Positions 43,001 to 54,366 of a stretch of DNA of 64,000 bases are shown in pieces; position 1 is the first letter of the stretch; the number at the start of each line of letters is the position of its first letter. A program made the translations under genes and the position numbers. Source of the stretch: Cadophora sp. MPI-SDFR-AT-0126 (lineage: Eukaryota; Ascomycota; Leotiomycetes; Helotiales; Ploettnerulaceae). The DNA lies in the NCBI GenBank assembly GCA_020747065.1, contig JAGMVK010000011.1, positions 310,001 to 374,000 of the forward strand, in the 5' to 3' direction. The notes beneath the pieces are model-generated. The model was not told where the DNA came from and made no database searches. It saw only the letters and a program-made list of their open reading frames with translations.

Positions 43001-43852
43001 TGGGTCGTTGAATTCGTCGAGAAGATGCACGCTCTTAAACGGCCCGCGCTCGGATCCACTTCAACTCCTCGACCGACACAAATTCCCGTCCGTGAACTTG
43101 GCGACGACAAAGAAGACAAGATCATCCTCGGCAAAGACTTCGAGAAGCCACTCAAGCGTCAAATCGCAGGCCTCATTCGCCGCCAGAAAGACGAGATGCT
43201 GCACCCAGAACTCGCATCCGATTACAGCTTCCCTATCCTTCCTGGCTCACATCTCACCCTCTCGAATCCGGCTTTACAACTCGTGAAATCGCTTATGCAA
43301 GTTCTCAGTCTGGATCGCAATATCACTATGGAGGCTAGACTTCTGCGGAAAGAGTTGCTGGCCTTGTTCGAGATTCGAGAGTTCAGCGCCGAAGCCCGCT
43401 TCGAGAACCCCAGTGAGAGTTTGAAGATCCAAGGCGTCATTTGTGAGAATTGTACCATGAGCCGCGATATCGATTTCTGTCGCGACGAGGATCTCATGCC
43501 TCTAGACCCCGCTTCTGCTTCCGGTGCTGGAGGAGATGCAGACTCATCCTCCCGACCATGGACATGCACCTTCTGCGGCTCTGAATTCAACCGCCTCCAA
43601 CTGGAAGAACGACTCATCGCGTCCGTACAGGCTATGATTGGCGAATGGGCGGGCCAGGACCTGAAGTGTCTCAAGTGTAAGAGTATCAAGGTTAATGATT
43701 TCATGGAGCACTGTGCTTGTAGTGGGGCTTGGGGGGAGAGTGTGGATAGGGAAGTGATGGTGAGGCGGTTGAGGGTTATGGGGAATGTGGCGAGGGTGGG
43801 GGGACTGAGGATGTTGGGGGTTGTTGTGGAGGAGGTGCTGGGGGGGATTTAG
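37043..43852 (+). CDS. POL2: DNA polymerase epsilon catalytic subunit
   Basis: Predicted 2232 aa from exons 37043-37647, 37713-37855 and 37902-43852; introns are 65 and 46 nt. Family-B leading-strand polymerase with 3'-5' exonuclease. Proofreading motifs: ExoI MAYDIETTKLP (acidic pair about 286/288), ExoII YNGDFFDWP (about 373) and ExoIII YSVSDAVATYYLY. Polymerase motifs: A LDVASMYPNIM (about 635), B KVILNSFYGYVMRKG and C ELDTDGIWC (about 871). The epsilon-specific Fe-S site CAACDFNRPGKTC (about 661-673) with Cys in AIICQREN is intact. The long inactive second polymerase half follows, ending with two zinc/iron-binding Cys clusters (CENC to CTFC; CLKC to CAC, from about 2096). All key residues are present, so it should be active. 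Its promoter carries MCB-type sites. Confidence 0.98.
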
Positions 43853-44360
43853 ATGGGTTTGTGGGGGTGGGGAAACGAGGGGAGAGGGGGGTAAGAATGT
43901 GGTGTTTGGTGTTCTGGGTCTGAGAGTTTAAGGGTTGAGGGATAAGCATGGATTGGACCTGGCGTTCACAGGAGGGTTTTTGGAGTGATGTTACGTGCAT
44001 ATATGGCCTGAGCATAGCACTCTAAGATAATTTACAGATTTGTTCTTAAAGCAAAAGGTTGTGTCTATCTCAATGGTACAAGTTCATGACGCCTCTGTTA
44101 TCTGGGTTGATAAGTTTATCATGAAACTCACTGCTGGCCAGCGTCTGATGTAAACATTAAGTGCTTTTTTGCTGAGATTTTGGGTTCTATACTTGGTATC
44201 TATTTTATTATTTTACTCGCGCCTGGGATATCAGGCGATGCGACAAATGGGTATCTTGATGGGCTAAGACCACCAGTGTCACAGGTCCAAGACATCTGAT
44301 GAGTCAAAGTATGTGAGGATGACCTGATGGGCGGGAGACAAACACACACCCAGCAATAGT
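43853..44360. other. Convergent intergenic region
   Basis: G-rich just after the POL2 stop (43855-43890), then AT-rich. A minus-strand frame at 43776-44015 overlaps the POL2 3' end and is only its C-rich complement. Confidence 0.45.
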
Positions 44361-45355
44361 CTAGAACAAGGACGACCGTGACTCGGACCCGTCATGAACA
44401 GCCGATGTTGATATCTCGGCTAAGTACCCCGGCAAGCTTAGAGGGATGCGCTCATGTCTCTCTTCGGTCTGCGTGTATGTCTGCAGACTTGTTACATGGA
44501 CATGCGACGGTAGTATAGATGCAAGAATGCTTGTTCCAGATACAGAAAATGGGATCGCTGCCTCTGAGGCAGGTTGAGGATCGTTCTGCAGGTCGATACG
44601 TATCTCAGAAGTCCCCTCGTACCTGCTGATGGTGATGTGCAGTGGCTTTGGATGTATAAAGCATTCATTGTATTGGCAGGGGAGGACCGAGTCGTGAGTA
44701 TGAGAGTGGTTCTCGAGAGAGGGGAGGGATACGGGAGGGAAGGTTTCTTCGAGGCGGATTGTCGCGGGGTAGAAATCTGCCGAGTGGCTGTTCTCGGTCT
44801 GTCCGATGACTTCTTCTGATGGCTTGGACGAGGTGTTTGGTTTGGATGCTGAGTCGTTGTTCGTATAACTCGCGGGTATATTCATTGTGGAGGCTGTGCT
44901 GACGGCTGGCGATGACTTTCCAGCGAGATACTCGGAGGCAGGAGAGGTTGGAGTCATTGCTATACACAACTGTGGATCCTCAGCATGGGTATATTGAATA
45001 TAGTTGAGCATGATCGAGATGTACTCACTCGACAGCACCGGAGTAAGGCTCTTGAAAAGTTGTGATTTCAGGCCAAATCACCTTGAGAAATGAAGTGCGG
45101 GGCGAAAGCCTGTGGGCGAGAATGGATGAAGTGGAGGTATTCAGTATAATTGAATCGCGTTAAGAGTCCCGAAGGATCCGAAGTAGTGGTTGATATAAAG
45201 ATAATGAAATGGGCCGCCGGTTGATTTGGAGTGAGAGCGAAAATTTGGTTGCTGTGAAGTGATGATAAAGAAGATGTGCTGGAATAATACGAAACCATAA
45301 ACGATGGGGGGTTCCCAAGATACCCATCATTCTCCTCATGGCTGGTCCCACTCAT
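44361..45355 (-). CDS. Hypothetical protein, exon structure unresolved
   Basis: Two coding-like segments. The first, from ATG 45355, reads MSGTSHEENDGYLGNPPSFM through LLTRFNYTEYLHFIHSRPQA to about 45080. It probably continues via a short exon (EPYSGAV) ending at a GTGAGT donor near 45030. The second, from about 44957 (MTPTSPASEYLAGKSS) to 44361, is Ser/Thr/Pro-rich with an ordered patch (LHITISRYEGTSEIRIDLQN). I could not find a splice that joins them cleanly: the first apparent intron would be only 31 nt and the second gives a frame mismatch. They may be one gene with an intron I misread, or two. No domain is recognised. Confidence 0.4.
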
Positions 45356-45957
45356 TCTTCACAACAATCTCTCCTATTGAAGGACAGTTTTGATGGTTTT
45401 GATGCACTGGGACATTCGGGCAGCACTCAGCTATTGGAGGTATTAAACAGCGATGGAATTCAGGGGGAGTAAATGAAGAGAGACTTCACAACCGAGCCAA
45501 TATGAATTATTTTTGCCGTCTCTTCTGACCGACGCCGTATCGATCAACCGAAATCAAAGACGGCAAGTCAGGCTCCGAAAAACAGCATTTCAGGTTTCTC
45601 AGCTTGGAACCTCACAGCAGTCGGGCGCAGCGGCACGCACCAGTTCATGGCTGCAGGACGTGGCCGCCTCCCATTCGGTGACGAGATAGGCGTTATGCAG
45701 AGCTTCGGTGAGGGATTTGTCAGGGCGGCGACAAGATGTGGTGGACTCCAGCGAATAAGGAGTCCTTTCTACGGTCGGTCAAGCAGATGAGGCAGGCGGC
45801 CTGTGTGATTAACAAACACCTGACCTTTAGACTTGCAAACGCTCGTGACTATAAGCCTTTGCATCCGGTCGACCATCGCAGGACATCGACAGCATCGTCA
45901 AATCCCGATTTCAACACCAGCAACTGACCTCATGGAAACACCGAGATAAACTGGAAG
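45356..45957. other. Intergenic
   Basis: Divergent region between the hypothetical protein and the large Zn-cluster-like gene. A 63-codon frame at 45736-45927 (MWWTPANKESFLRSVKQM) could be leader or an upstream exon of the latter but has no support. Confidence 0.4.
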
Positions 45958-48900
45958 ATGGACATCGATGTGGAAATGAGCGAGGGTAGATTGCCCCCAG
46001 CACGTCTCGCTCGTGAAGAAAAGATGCTATTACACCATCTCCGTTTGCTTGATGAATTCCTGAGAAGAGGTAGGAATCGAGCAACTTTCTGTATCATTTG
46101 TTATGATAATGATTCTAACGTCATCTATCCAGACCTCGAACACCTATTAGCGCCTATCGGAGAAAGGTGCGAGACGATTCGGCGCGACATCCACGCAAGA
46201 CAACAATTGATAAGAAGCGAAAGTCCGTCTATGTTTTCGTTACCGCAATCCTCGCTAATCATAAGGTAGACATGGATCATTGTTCAATTGAATATATGAT
46301 CTACTACAAGGAGGATATAGATCATAATGACTTTGTCGCTTGGCTGCTGGATCAAAAGGACATGAAGGCTCGCTCGGGTCAAATACATGTTTCGCAAGGA
46401 AAAGCACTTCCCCCTTCCGAGGAAGATAAGAAGCGATCGTCTACTTTTATGAACTCAAATTCTCAAACGACAGGGCACCCATCCTCGAAGCGGCATCGGT
46501 CAAGCGTTGACCTCACAATTCTATCTCAAGAAACCCGTTCAGCATCTCCTCTCGCTCCTGCCTTCGCATCAGACCACGCACCATCTATGGTCTTGACGCC
46601 TCGCAGCCGCCCTTCTGAGCCTGCACATGGATACCAGCCGGCCACGACCACAGTCTCTGTTGATACTGCGCCTTCCACTGTTTCATCCTCAGCGTCTGGA
46701 TTTGAAATCAAGGGATTCTCCACGGAATTGAAGTTTTCGAGACTAGCGATAATACCATGTCTACGGTGCAAGATTTTGAAGCGGAAGGTATAAAGTACGC
46801 CATTCACGTCTGACCGTGCTGATTTTGTATTCTAGTGCGACAATCTTCAGCAGTGTAGTCACTGTCCCAAACAAAGTGATCAAAATGAGAGCGACTATTG
46901 GAAAGTGCTTGGATGCTTCCGGGGTTCATTACATGAGCTGGCAAATGTCGTGTTCAGAGGTGCGCAGCGTTCCTTCATCTACTACTGTACTTCTTGTTTA
47001 CTTGATGTAGACAAATTTCTTCTCTCTGCTTTCAAAGCCTACGGTTTCACTCTAGCATATCCTGGAATCGCTTTAAGCATGATATCTCCGTCAGCGGCAT
47101 CTTTTCACCCTGAACAATCGTTAGATCATATTAGTAAAAGTTCGTTTGGCGGGCTCGAAGATTCCGCTTGGGAAGACATATCCAGCCGCCGTGTCTGGTC
47201 AAAAGAGGCTGGGAACTATGATCAACACTGGTCACATCCTCTTCCCTCACAAGACCTTAATGCATTTGACGATGACCAATTACGAGCGTCCCTCGTTGCC
47301 TGGAGACTTCTTCAGGTTGTTAGTACGAACGCACTTTACTTGGGTGAGACTGCATATAATGTCTTTACCTTGCTACGGTTGACAAGAGCAATATTGCCTA
47401 CAGATTCGGTATGTAGATTGAATGATGGGATCCTCTTCTCTAATATCGTACTTCAGAAATGCTGGCAAGTTTTCCGTCAATCCCAGATTTTGGTCTGCGC
47501 TACGGCTGAGCTCCACCTCCAAGTATCTCAGTATGCGCGGTCTACAACCTCAATGCTAGGAGAACGTCCAACACTTCACTTCGCGAACATCAAGGCTGAA
47601 ATGGAAAGCTTTTTGAGAATTTTCGAGCAGGTCTGCCACGGTCGTGGCAAATTGACAGCTCAGAAGCAGATCGCGTGTTTCTATGCACTTCTTCTGTTCG
47701 ATGTATTCAGATCATTGCTCATTGATGTGATCTCGATAGAACCTACACCATCAATAGCAGTGGCAGGATCACAAGACAAGACAGTGCTTGGCGAAAGCAT
47801 GAGTAAAGACTCAGATGTCGTGCGGATCAACAGTGTCTACAAAACGGCCGTGAGCGTATTTGCTTGGGCATCAAAGAACGACTTGATGCTTGACTTTGAC
47901 GATTCAACTCAGGAAGACGAAGATATTTCTATTCTGTCGTTTGTCCAAGATACACGGAAGATGCTACAAGTCGACCAATGGCTTCAGCAAGGAGTGAAGA
48001 GTTCTAAAGACTTTTTACTCTCACTTGGATCATACTTACTCCCAGGTGGCCAGTATAATGGGTTCTTCGTGCAAATGTTTGGGCTGGATAGTCTGACTAC
48101 AAAACAATCGGTCAATAACTCCGATCAAGACCTTGCGAAGAATAACCAGGCTCTCTTCCCAGCCAGTCGTCCCTTGATCGACTTGCAAGAGCTATCTACG
48201 TCGATGTCTTACTCATCCGATGAAATAGGAATGAGAACGGGAAAGGAGCTTATTTGGGAGCTTCCTGATGTGACCAAAAACAGGCTGCGATTTATACCTG
48301 AAGGCGATGGCTTGAGATTATATGACGAAACCCCTCGGAATGCGGTGAGGACTGGGAAGCTCGATCCTGAAGTGGCCGAGAAAGCAAGAAGGATGCGTAA
48401 AATAAGAGCATGTTGGAAATGCTGGGTTCAAAAAGTGCCTGTAAGCTGATGCAGCCCATGTACTAATTGAGTCCCCTGAGTTGACAGTAGCAAGTGTTCC
48501 CCAGGTGCTGTATGTGAGCGATGCTCAAAACTCGAAACCCCCCGCTACATGTGTGATCGAACCGGATTTAAAGACTATTCGGAATTGTTTTTTCCAGGTA
48601 ACACCTCATTATGTCCCTACAGGAAGCATAGTAACCAGAAACTATAGAATTCATGTACAACAGAAGTAAGGCCACTAGCGCAGCTATCATCTCCAGGTGC
48701 GTAGAACATTTCACAGATGGGACTTTCGCAATCTCAGCCACGTTCGATGGAAAACATTTTATGTCACTGGACGCCCAGCCTTTCGTACCCAAAAAGTCCT
48801 GTCCTAGGGAGATTTTTCGTCAAGGTGCGGATGGTAAAGTCCAAACCTTTGAATCTATTGCAGTTGGCATGGTTGGGATTGAAGAGCGAACTCTTACAAA

Positions 48901-49495
48901 GATGGTGGTGCAATACCTCGGCGTTGTTCAGAGCACCAATTGGTCACCCATTGTGGCTCAAGACACAGCCGCGCTTCCTATTCAAAAAGTACTACAGGCG
49001 CTCTATCTCCTGAACTCAACGACAAAAGCTCAATATTTTGCAACCGCCACTAAGAACGGCCTGTTACTGCCACTGATATATAGTCTTTCTGGAAGAGTAT
49101 TAAGTTTCACCGAAGACTGCCTATCTGAAATCAAGAGTCGGTCAAACATCGACATACGTGGTTCCAACGAAACTGTATCGTCATTGGTTGTTGAAATACA
49201 AATCTGTCGGACTTTGCATGTAATTGCGCTGGACATCGTGGAGAAGGTGCTGGAGCACTTGGAGAAATCCATGAGGGGCCGTACCAAGGACTCTTGGCCC
49301 ACTTCATTCGAGATCATATTAGTGCTGTGTAGTTGCGTCGAGGAGATGGAGATTTCGCTTGTCGTGGCTTGGTCGATCAAAAAGGTCAGCGACGAGGCAA
49401 CAGGAGACTCGCGTTTCCGTGAGCAATTATTGTCTGCTTGTACCAAGGTCGAAGAGTGCCTCGCAATCATTATCGACGTGTTCCATTCTATATAG
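45958..49495 (+). CDS. Large regulator-like protein with two Zn2Cys6-like clusters
   Basis: About 1075 aa. Exons: 45958-46069, 46133 to about 46265, about 46311-46787, 46836-46959, 47011-48440, 48495-48597 and 48648-49495. The N-terminal exon is acidic-helical. Near residue 235 is a first cluster, CLRCKILKRK-CDNLQQCSHC, lacking a sixth Cys at normal distance. Near 755 is a second, CWKCWVQKVP-CSPGAVCERC with a sixth Cys nine residues on (RYMCDR). An intron lies directly before the third Cys codon in both, in the same phase (0). Between them is a long helical domain. The C-terminal region is helical without recognised motif. Introns at 46070-46132 and 46960-47010 are multiples of three with no stop. 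The frame change between about 46266 and 46320 has no clean splice. Probably a DNA-binding regulator; targets unknown. Confidence 0.6.
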
Positions 49496-50383
49496 GTCCA
49501 AAGCAGATAGTACGCAGTTTCGGGATAGGGGGTTTAACCCCCTGAAACAGATGATCCGAAACGGATGTCAAGATATAGCCGACTCAGACCTTGAGGGCCG
49601 TCCTGCGGCTTCGGTCAAAGAACTGAGTCTGTTTACGTTGGAGTCTTGTGAGTGCAGATGCTTATTTCAATCTTCATGACTGACATCATAGCTAGATCAA
49701 CAGCTTCGAAGCGTTGCAAGACATCCTGATTTCATGCAGAGCCCTCATGAATTCACCAAGCTCAATCGTGGGCGACTGGTCTCTCAATTCCTGTTATCCT
49801 TCGTGGATGATGCGACCATTGAGAGGGGCCTGAAAGCAAGAAAGATCGGCTATGGAAAGGCAGAAGTGAACAGTATCTAAAAGGTTCTGCCTCAAGTCTA
49901 GAGTTGGGAGCTGGGGTGATTTGGTCTTTGCTGGGTACTGTAGCATGGAATTAGGGCTCTGAGAGAATGGTATGAACGGAGCTTCTACCAGCCATTATCA
50001 GGAAGTCTGTAACTCCTTAGCCGTTCTCTTTGCTGAAGGTTAGCTCAATTTTGTGGTGCTCATTGGTTTTCAGGGAGGCTCCAGTCGAGGAGTGTTCAAG
50101 ATTTGAATGAGTCCGAATCAGCTCAACCACAGACAGATTCATTACGACCCTTCTGACTTGCGGTTCTCGGCATCGATAGTCATGATATAAGCTTAATCCA
50201 ATGGCTGGCAATGCTACAAGATAAGTGCTGACCCACCGTTCTGAGAATTCAGAACTTCAAACAACATACATCAAAATTCCAAACACTGATAAGAGCTCTC
50301 AGGAGCGATATACGGTCAAGATGGAGTCAGATCTCTGTGACTCTGAAATGACGGGGAAGTCAGAATAGAGGCACATGTTTCAG
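49496..50383. other. Intergenic
   Basis: Just after the preceding stop, 49505-49680 has a coding-like frame (STQFRDRGFNPLKQMIRNG) that might be a further exon of that gene. Otherwise no gene is seen. Confidence 0.4.
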
Positions 50384-50940
50384 TATATAAAGGCAGCTCC
50401 CCCGTTGAGGGCTCCTTACCTTCTTTACACCTCGTACCAGACCTATAATATCATTCTTATCTATCCTTTCGATCACATACTTGATACTGTACAAGAGTTA
50501 TTGCGTCATTACAATGTCCTCTTCGCTTTTGTCACTTGAATGTCAACAAAAAGTGCTCCCGGTAAACGCCAAGACATCTGTTGAGTCGACAAGAGTTTTG
50601 AAAATATGAGTAGGAGATTATAATACTTGTCCCAGCATCCACTTTCAATTTTAGAAAGGATAGTCTAGCTTCTATCAATTAAGCCCATTAATGTCAGCTA
50701 CGGACTTTGCTAAGCAACCTGAGATAGAGACAAAATCTTCGCAGATGTCTATCCAGCGTTCTGCTGTCGAGTCAATGCTCCATTGGGCAGAAACCTACTG
50801 TATAGGTATGTTCTCCTAGGCGCTTCAGACTGCAGTCACAAGGCTGATTACTGGATCAACATTAAGAATCATGCTCGACGATCAAGTGTTTGGGAAAGGG
50901 GCATTTTAGACTGTCTCGCTTAAGCATGTGACTGTACTAG
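50384..50940 (+). other. TATA box followed by possible short spliced transcript
   Basis: TATATAAAGG at 50384 is followed by a CT-rich leader-like stretch and an ATG at 50514 opening MSSSLLSLECQQKVLP, then a GTAAAC donor-like sequence. LLSLxxxxQQKVL resembles the start of an F-box. A downstream frame from 50693 (MSATDFAKQPEIETKSSQMS) ends at another GTATGT. I could not join these into a full protein, so this is either a small gene with exons I missed or a decayed one. Confidence 0.25.
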
Positions 50941-51193
50941 TGCGTGTCGGCCGACTTATGTCAGCTTCCAATTTCACTTTCCTATCTAATATCCTTTTAC
51001 CTCAACGTTGAACTTTCACCAACTTGCTCATCTCAATTAGAATTAACAAATCGGTAAGTATAGAAACGAACAAGACAGCTCCCCTGATCTCAGATATCCA
51101 ACGTTGCTAATGCACTTCAATAGAGACCCCATATAGCGTTAAACAACAACAACGCGGGACGGCGGAAATTGCACCCGCTCAACCCCCAACAAC

Positions 51194-53134
51194 ATGTCGT
51201 CCTTCATGCTCTCCAGCTGGAGTGCACTATCGACGACGACAGTGGTTATCGTTGGACTTGCTACTATCTTGATAGCGGCGATATGGCTGCTTCCGAGGGA
51301 GAAATTGGATTCCAGGGAGCCTCCGCTGGCGAAGTCGAGGATTCCGCTGGTTGGTCACATGATCAATTTGTTGTGGTATCATAATACGTATTTTAGTATT
51401 TTGCAGTATGTGATTATTTCTGTGTTTGCCAGGATCGTGTTGGATCTTTGCTCCTATTGATACACAAATGATGGCTTTCGTTTTCTCCCGTTTATGGTCT
51501 TTTCACTCCATCTCAGCCCACGACTCACGCCCCATTTATACGTTTACTTACTGACAATCTGACCCAGCAAAACCCAACCCTCACCCATAACAACCCTCCT
51601 AATCTTCACCCAACGCATCTACATCATCTCATCGCCCACCCTCGCCCAACTCGCCTTCCGCCTCTCCAAAACCATAGACTTCGAAGTCATCAAGCAAACC
51701 GCCTCCAGCAAAGCCGTCGGCTTCAACCAGCACGCCACAGACATCATCAAGTCGCCTCTCGTACCGGATCCGCAAATCCCCGGAAGGATGTCCAACTACA
51801 TGACAGATCTGCATACGGAGATGTATGGGGCGTTGGCGCAGGGGAGGCAGTTGTTGGAGACGAATGCGAGGGTGTTGGGGTGTTTGGTGAGGAGTTTGAA
51901 TGAGGTTGGTGAGGATTGGGAAGAGAAGATGATGTTTGAGTGGTTGAGGGGGTTCTATACGACGGCTAGTGCGGAGGCGCTGTATGGGGAAGAGAATCCC
52001 GTGAAATGGGATAATCGCTTCATCCAATGGGTCTGGTAAGTTTCCCCAAGTCGAGTGAGACGCCCAGCCATGATATTAACCCTCTCCCTCCTTGCACTTC
52101 ATGAGCGAATTCTGAATTGAACATATAAACTGACCAAAGTCAGGGATTTTGAAAAAGATCTCGGCCTCCTGGCAATGGACTTCTACCCCTCCCTCACAGC
52201 CCGCAAAGGCCACTTCGCACGCACCACCGCAATGCCCTTCTTCGAATCCTACTACGCGCAAGGCCTCCTCAAGAACGCCAGCGCCTTCGTCCAAGGCCGC
52301 GCCCGCTGCGCCCGAAAATGGGGATTATCCACCCAGGAGATCTCAAAAGCAGAAATCAGCATCCTATTCGCAGCCGTGACCAACACAGTGCCCAACGTAT
52401 TCTACATGCTCTGCTGGATCTTCGAACGACCTACCCTCGTCTCATCCTTACGAGACGAGATCTCAGGAATCGTGAGGAAGGGCGAGAGAGATGGGGAGAT
52501 GGTGTTGGATATTGAGGGGCTGAGAGAGAAATGTCCGTTGTTGACGGCTTGTTTCCATGAATCGTTGAGGCTTGTTAAGACGGGTTTCTCGATTCGGATG
52601 GTTCTGGAGGATACGATGCTAGCGGATGAGTATCTCCTGAAGAAAGGTGCGATTGTGCAAATTCCTACGGGTGTCTTGCAGGCGGATGCCCAGACTTGGG
52701 GCCCTGATGCGGAGGCTTTTGATCCGCATCGTTGGCTTGATGGGATTTATGAATCAAGTTCCGGTTTGGCGAACGGTGAAATTCCAAACGGTGCAACGGA
52801 TGGAAACGGCAAGAGTGACGTATACAAAAGCAAAGAAAAGCGCAAATCCCAAAGCAGCGCCTTCATCCCCTTCGGCGGCGGCAAGAACCTCTGTCCCGGC
52901 CGGCACCTCGCCTACAACGAGATCGCTGCGTTCGTTGCTGTCGTAGTCTTTGGATTTGAGATTGAGGGTGTGGATGGGAAAGAGCGGGCGTTGGTGAAGG
53001 CGCCGGAGATGGCGATAAATAGGTTGGGGGATGGGAGTTCGAGTCCGAGGGGGGATGTAAGGATTAGGATTAGGAGGAGGGAGGGGTTGGAGGGGGTGGG
53101 ATGGGGGTTTGTTGTTGGTGGGGATGGGGATTGA
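51194..53134 (+). CDS. Cytochrome P450 monooxygenase
   Basis: Predicted 556 aa from exons 51194-51405, 51568-52035 and 52144-53134; introns are 162 and 108 nt, joining SILH-KTQPSPITTL and QWVW-DFEKDLGLLA. An N-terminal membrane anchor (TTTVVIVGLATILIAAIWLL) and a proline-containing hinge suggest ER location. The I-helix segment FAAVTNTVP (about 303-310) carries the oxygen-activation region in an Asn-containing variant. ExxR is ESLR (about 366-369). The haem loop is FIPFGGGKNLCPGRHLA with ligand Cys about 477. The overall pattern is like fungal members of the cholesterol-7-alpha-hydroxylase/prostacyclin-synthase-like clan. Substrate unknown. The 3' third is very G-rich in codon choice. Confidence 0.93.
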
Positions 53135-53731
53135 GGGGGTGGGGGAGGATATGAGGGAGAGAGGGAGAGGGCGTGATATAGATATATAAGCAAGTAATGG
53201 GTATAGTACTTCTCGCACAATGGCAGCTCATCCAGAGAGAACGACTTGGCATAACAAACGCCAGAGCATTCTATTTCTCAGATAAGAGAGCCGAAAATGA
53301 TTCTTCAAAGCTAGTATGTGAACACAGGAATAATAGGTTGAGCAAAGTGGTGTGAGGCTGATGAAGTGGATGCAGGTATCAGATGTCCTTACGTAAAAAG
53401 ATGGAGCCTATGATCCATTGCTTCGATTTTTTTTGGTGTTTCTTTTCGGTGTATTTACACTTCAGCCTACAACAGAAATATTCCAAGACAACACCTTTCC
53501 AACAACCAAAAACAAGGCAATAGCTCAAGAAGAGCACAACCAGAAACACCCCGACAAGATATGCAATTCTATCATCTATCTGTCTCTCTCATCTTATGCA
53601 GTTGTAGTTGAAGTATCAATTCGCTTATGCTACGCAAAAGAGCCGTGTGCTCGCATCAATGAATGGTATATCCTCCACCAGCTATCTACCCGCTGTGTTT
53701 GAACTCGATGCTATGATGGGTGGGCAAGGAT
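53135..53731. other. Intergenic
   Basis: Contains a purine-to-pyrimidine switch after the P450 stop. A 94-codon frame at 53418-53702 starts with TTG, so its signal-like N-terminus is not a likely start. No gene called. Confidence 0.45.
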
Positions 53732-54366
53732 TTATTCTTTCTTTTCGGGAATGACTTTTTTGATGTTGCGGTCGACGGCACTGTGATTTGAGGAGGGAGA
53801 GTTAGCTTTGCCTTCTCGGTTGCGGGATTTCTCGTCTTGTCTCGCCAGTAATCACCCCACCTCAATCTCCCCATCCCAGTTCCAAACAAGTAAATGATTT
53901 CCGCCAGTACAACAATAACATCGTCACATTAAGAAAAGAAAGAGAATATCAAACTCACAAAGCAGCTCTCTTAAGCGGCGGCTCCACCTTCTCCACTCCC
54001 CTCTTAATACCCGGCTCGACCCTCTCGGCTTGTCTCGAAACATGCGGCGTCACGGCTGCGAAACCGCGACTCCATCGTGGACCCCAGATGGCGGCTTGGG
54101 CTGCGAGGCGTTCTTCGACGCCCGGGATGAGGCAGAGGAGGGGGACGGTGCCGACGGCGCAGGATACGCCGACTGTTTGGGGGAACGGAGGTTAGTTGGG
54201 GGGTTTGGATTGGGGGAGAGGAGGAGGGGGAGAGGGAGGGAGAGAGATGGTAGGATGAGGATGAGGAGGTGATAGAGGGTGGAGAGGAAGGAAGAGACGT
54301 ACTGGCAGCGCCTCCGAGACGACCTGGAGAGAGGGTGAAGGAACGCGCGGCTGGGAGAGGAGGCAT
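53732..54366 (-). CDS. Small mitochondrial-looking protein, 108 aa
   Basis: Predicted from three exons (54366-54303, 54172-53959 and 53780-53732) with introns of 130 and 178 nt that fit frame and splice signals. The N-terminus MPPLPAARSFTLSPGRLGGA has arginines and no acids, like a mitochondrial targeting peptide. One hydrophobic segment follows (GVSCAVGTVPLLCLIPGV), then an amphipathic stretch (ERLAAQAAIWGPRWSRGFAA) and a charged tail ending KKVIPEKKE. No family name comes to mind. None of the three exons is visible as a good ORF, so it is easy to miss. Confidence 0.6.

Noticed and set aside
53418..53702. 94-codon frame with a signal-peptide-like start
   Set aside because: Starts at TTG with no ATG nearby; the hydrophobic start comes from a T-rich run.
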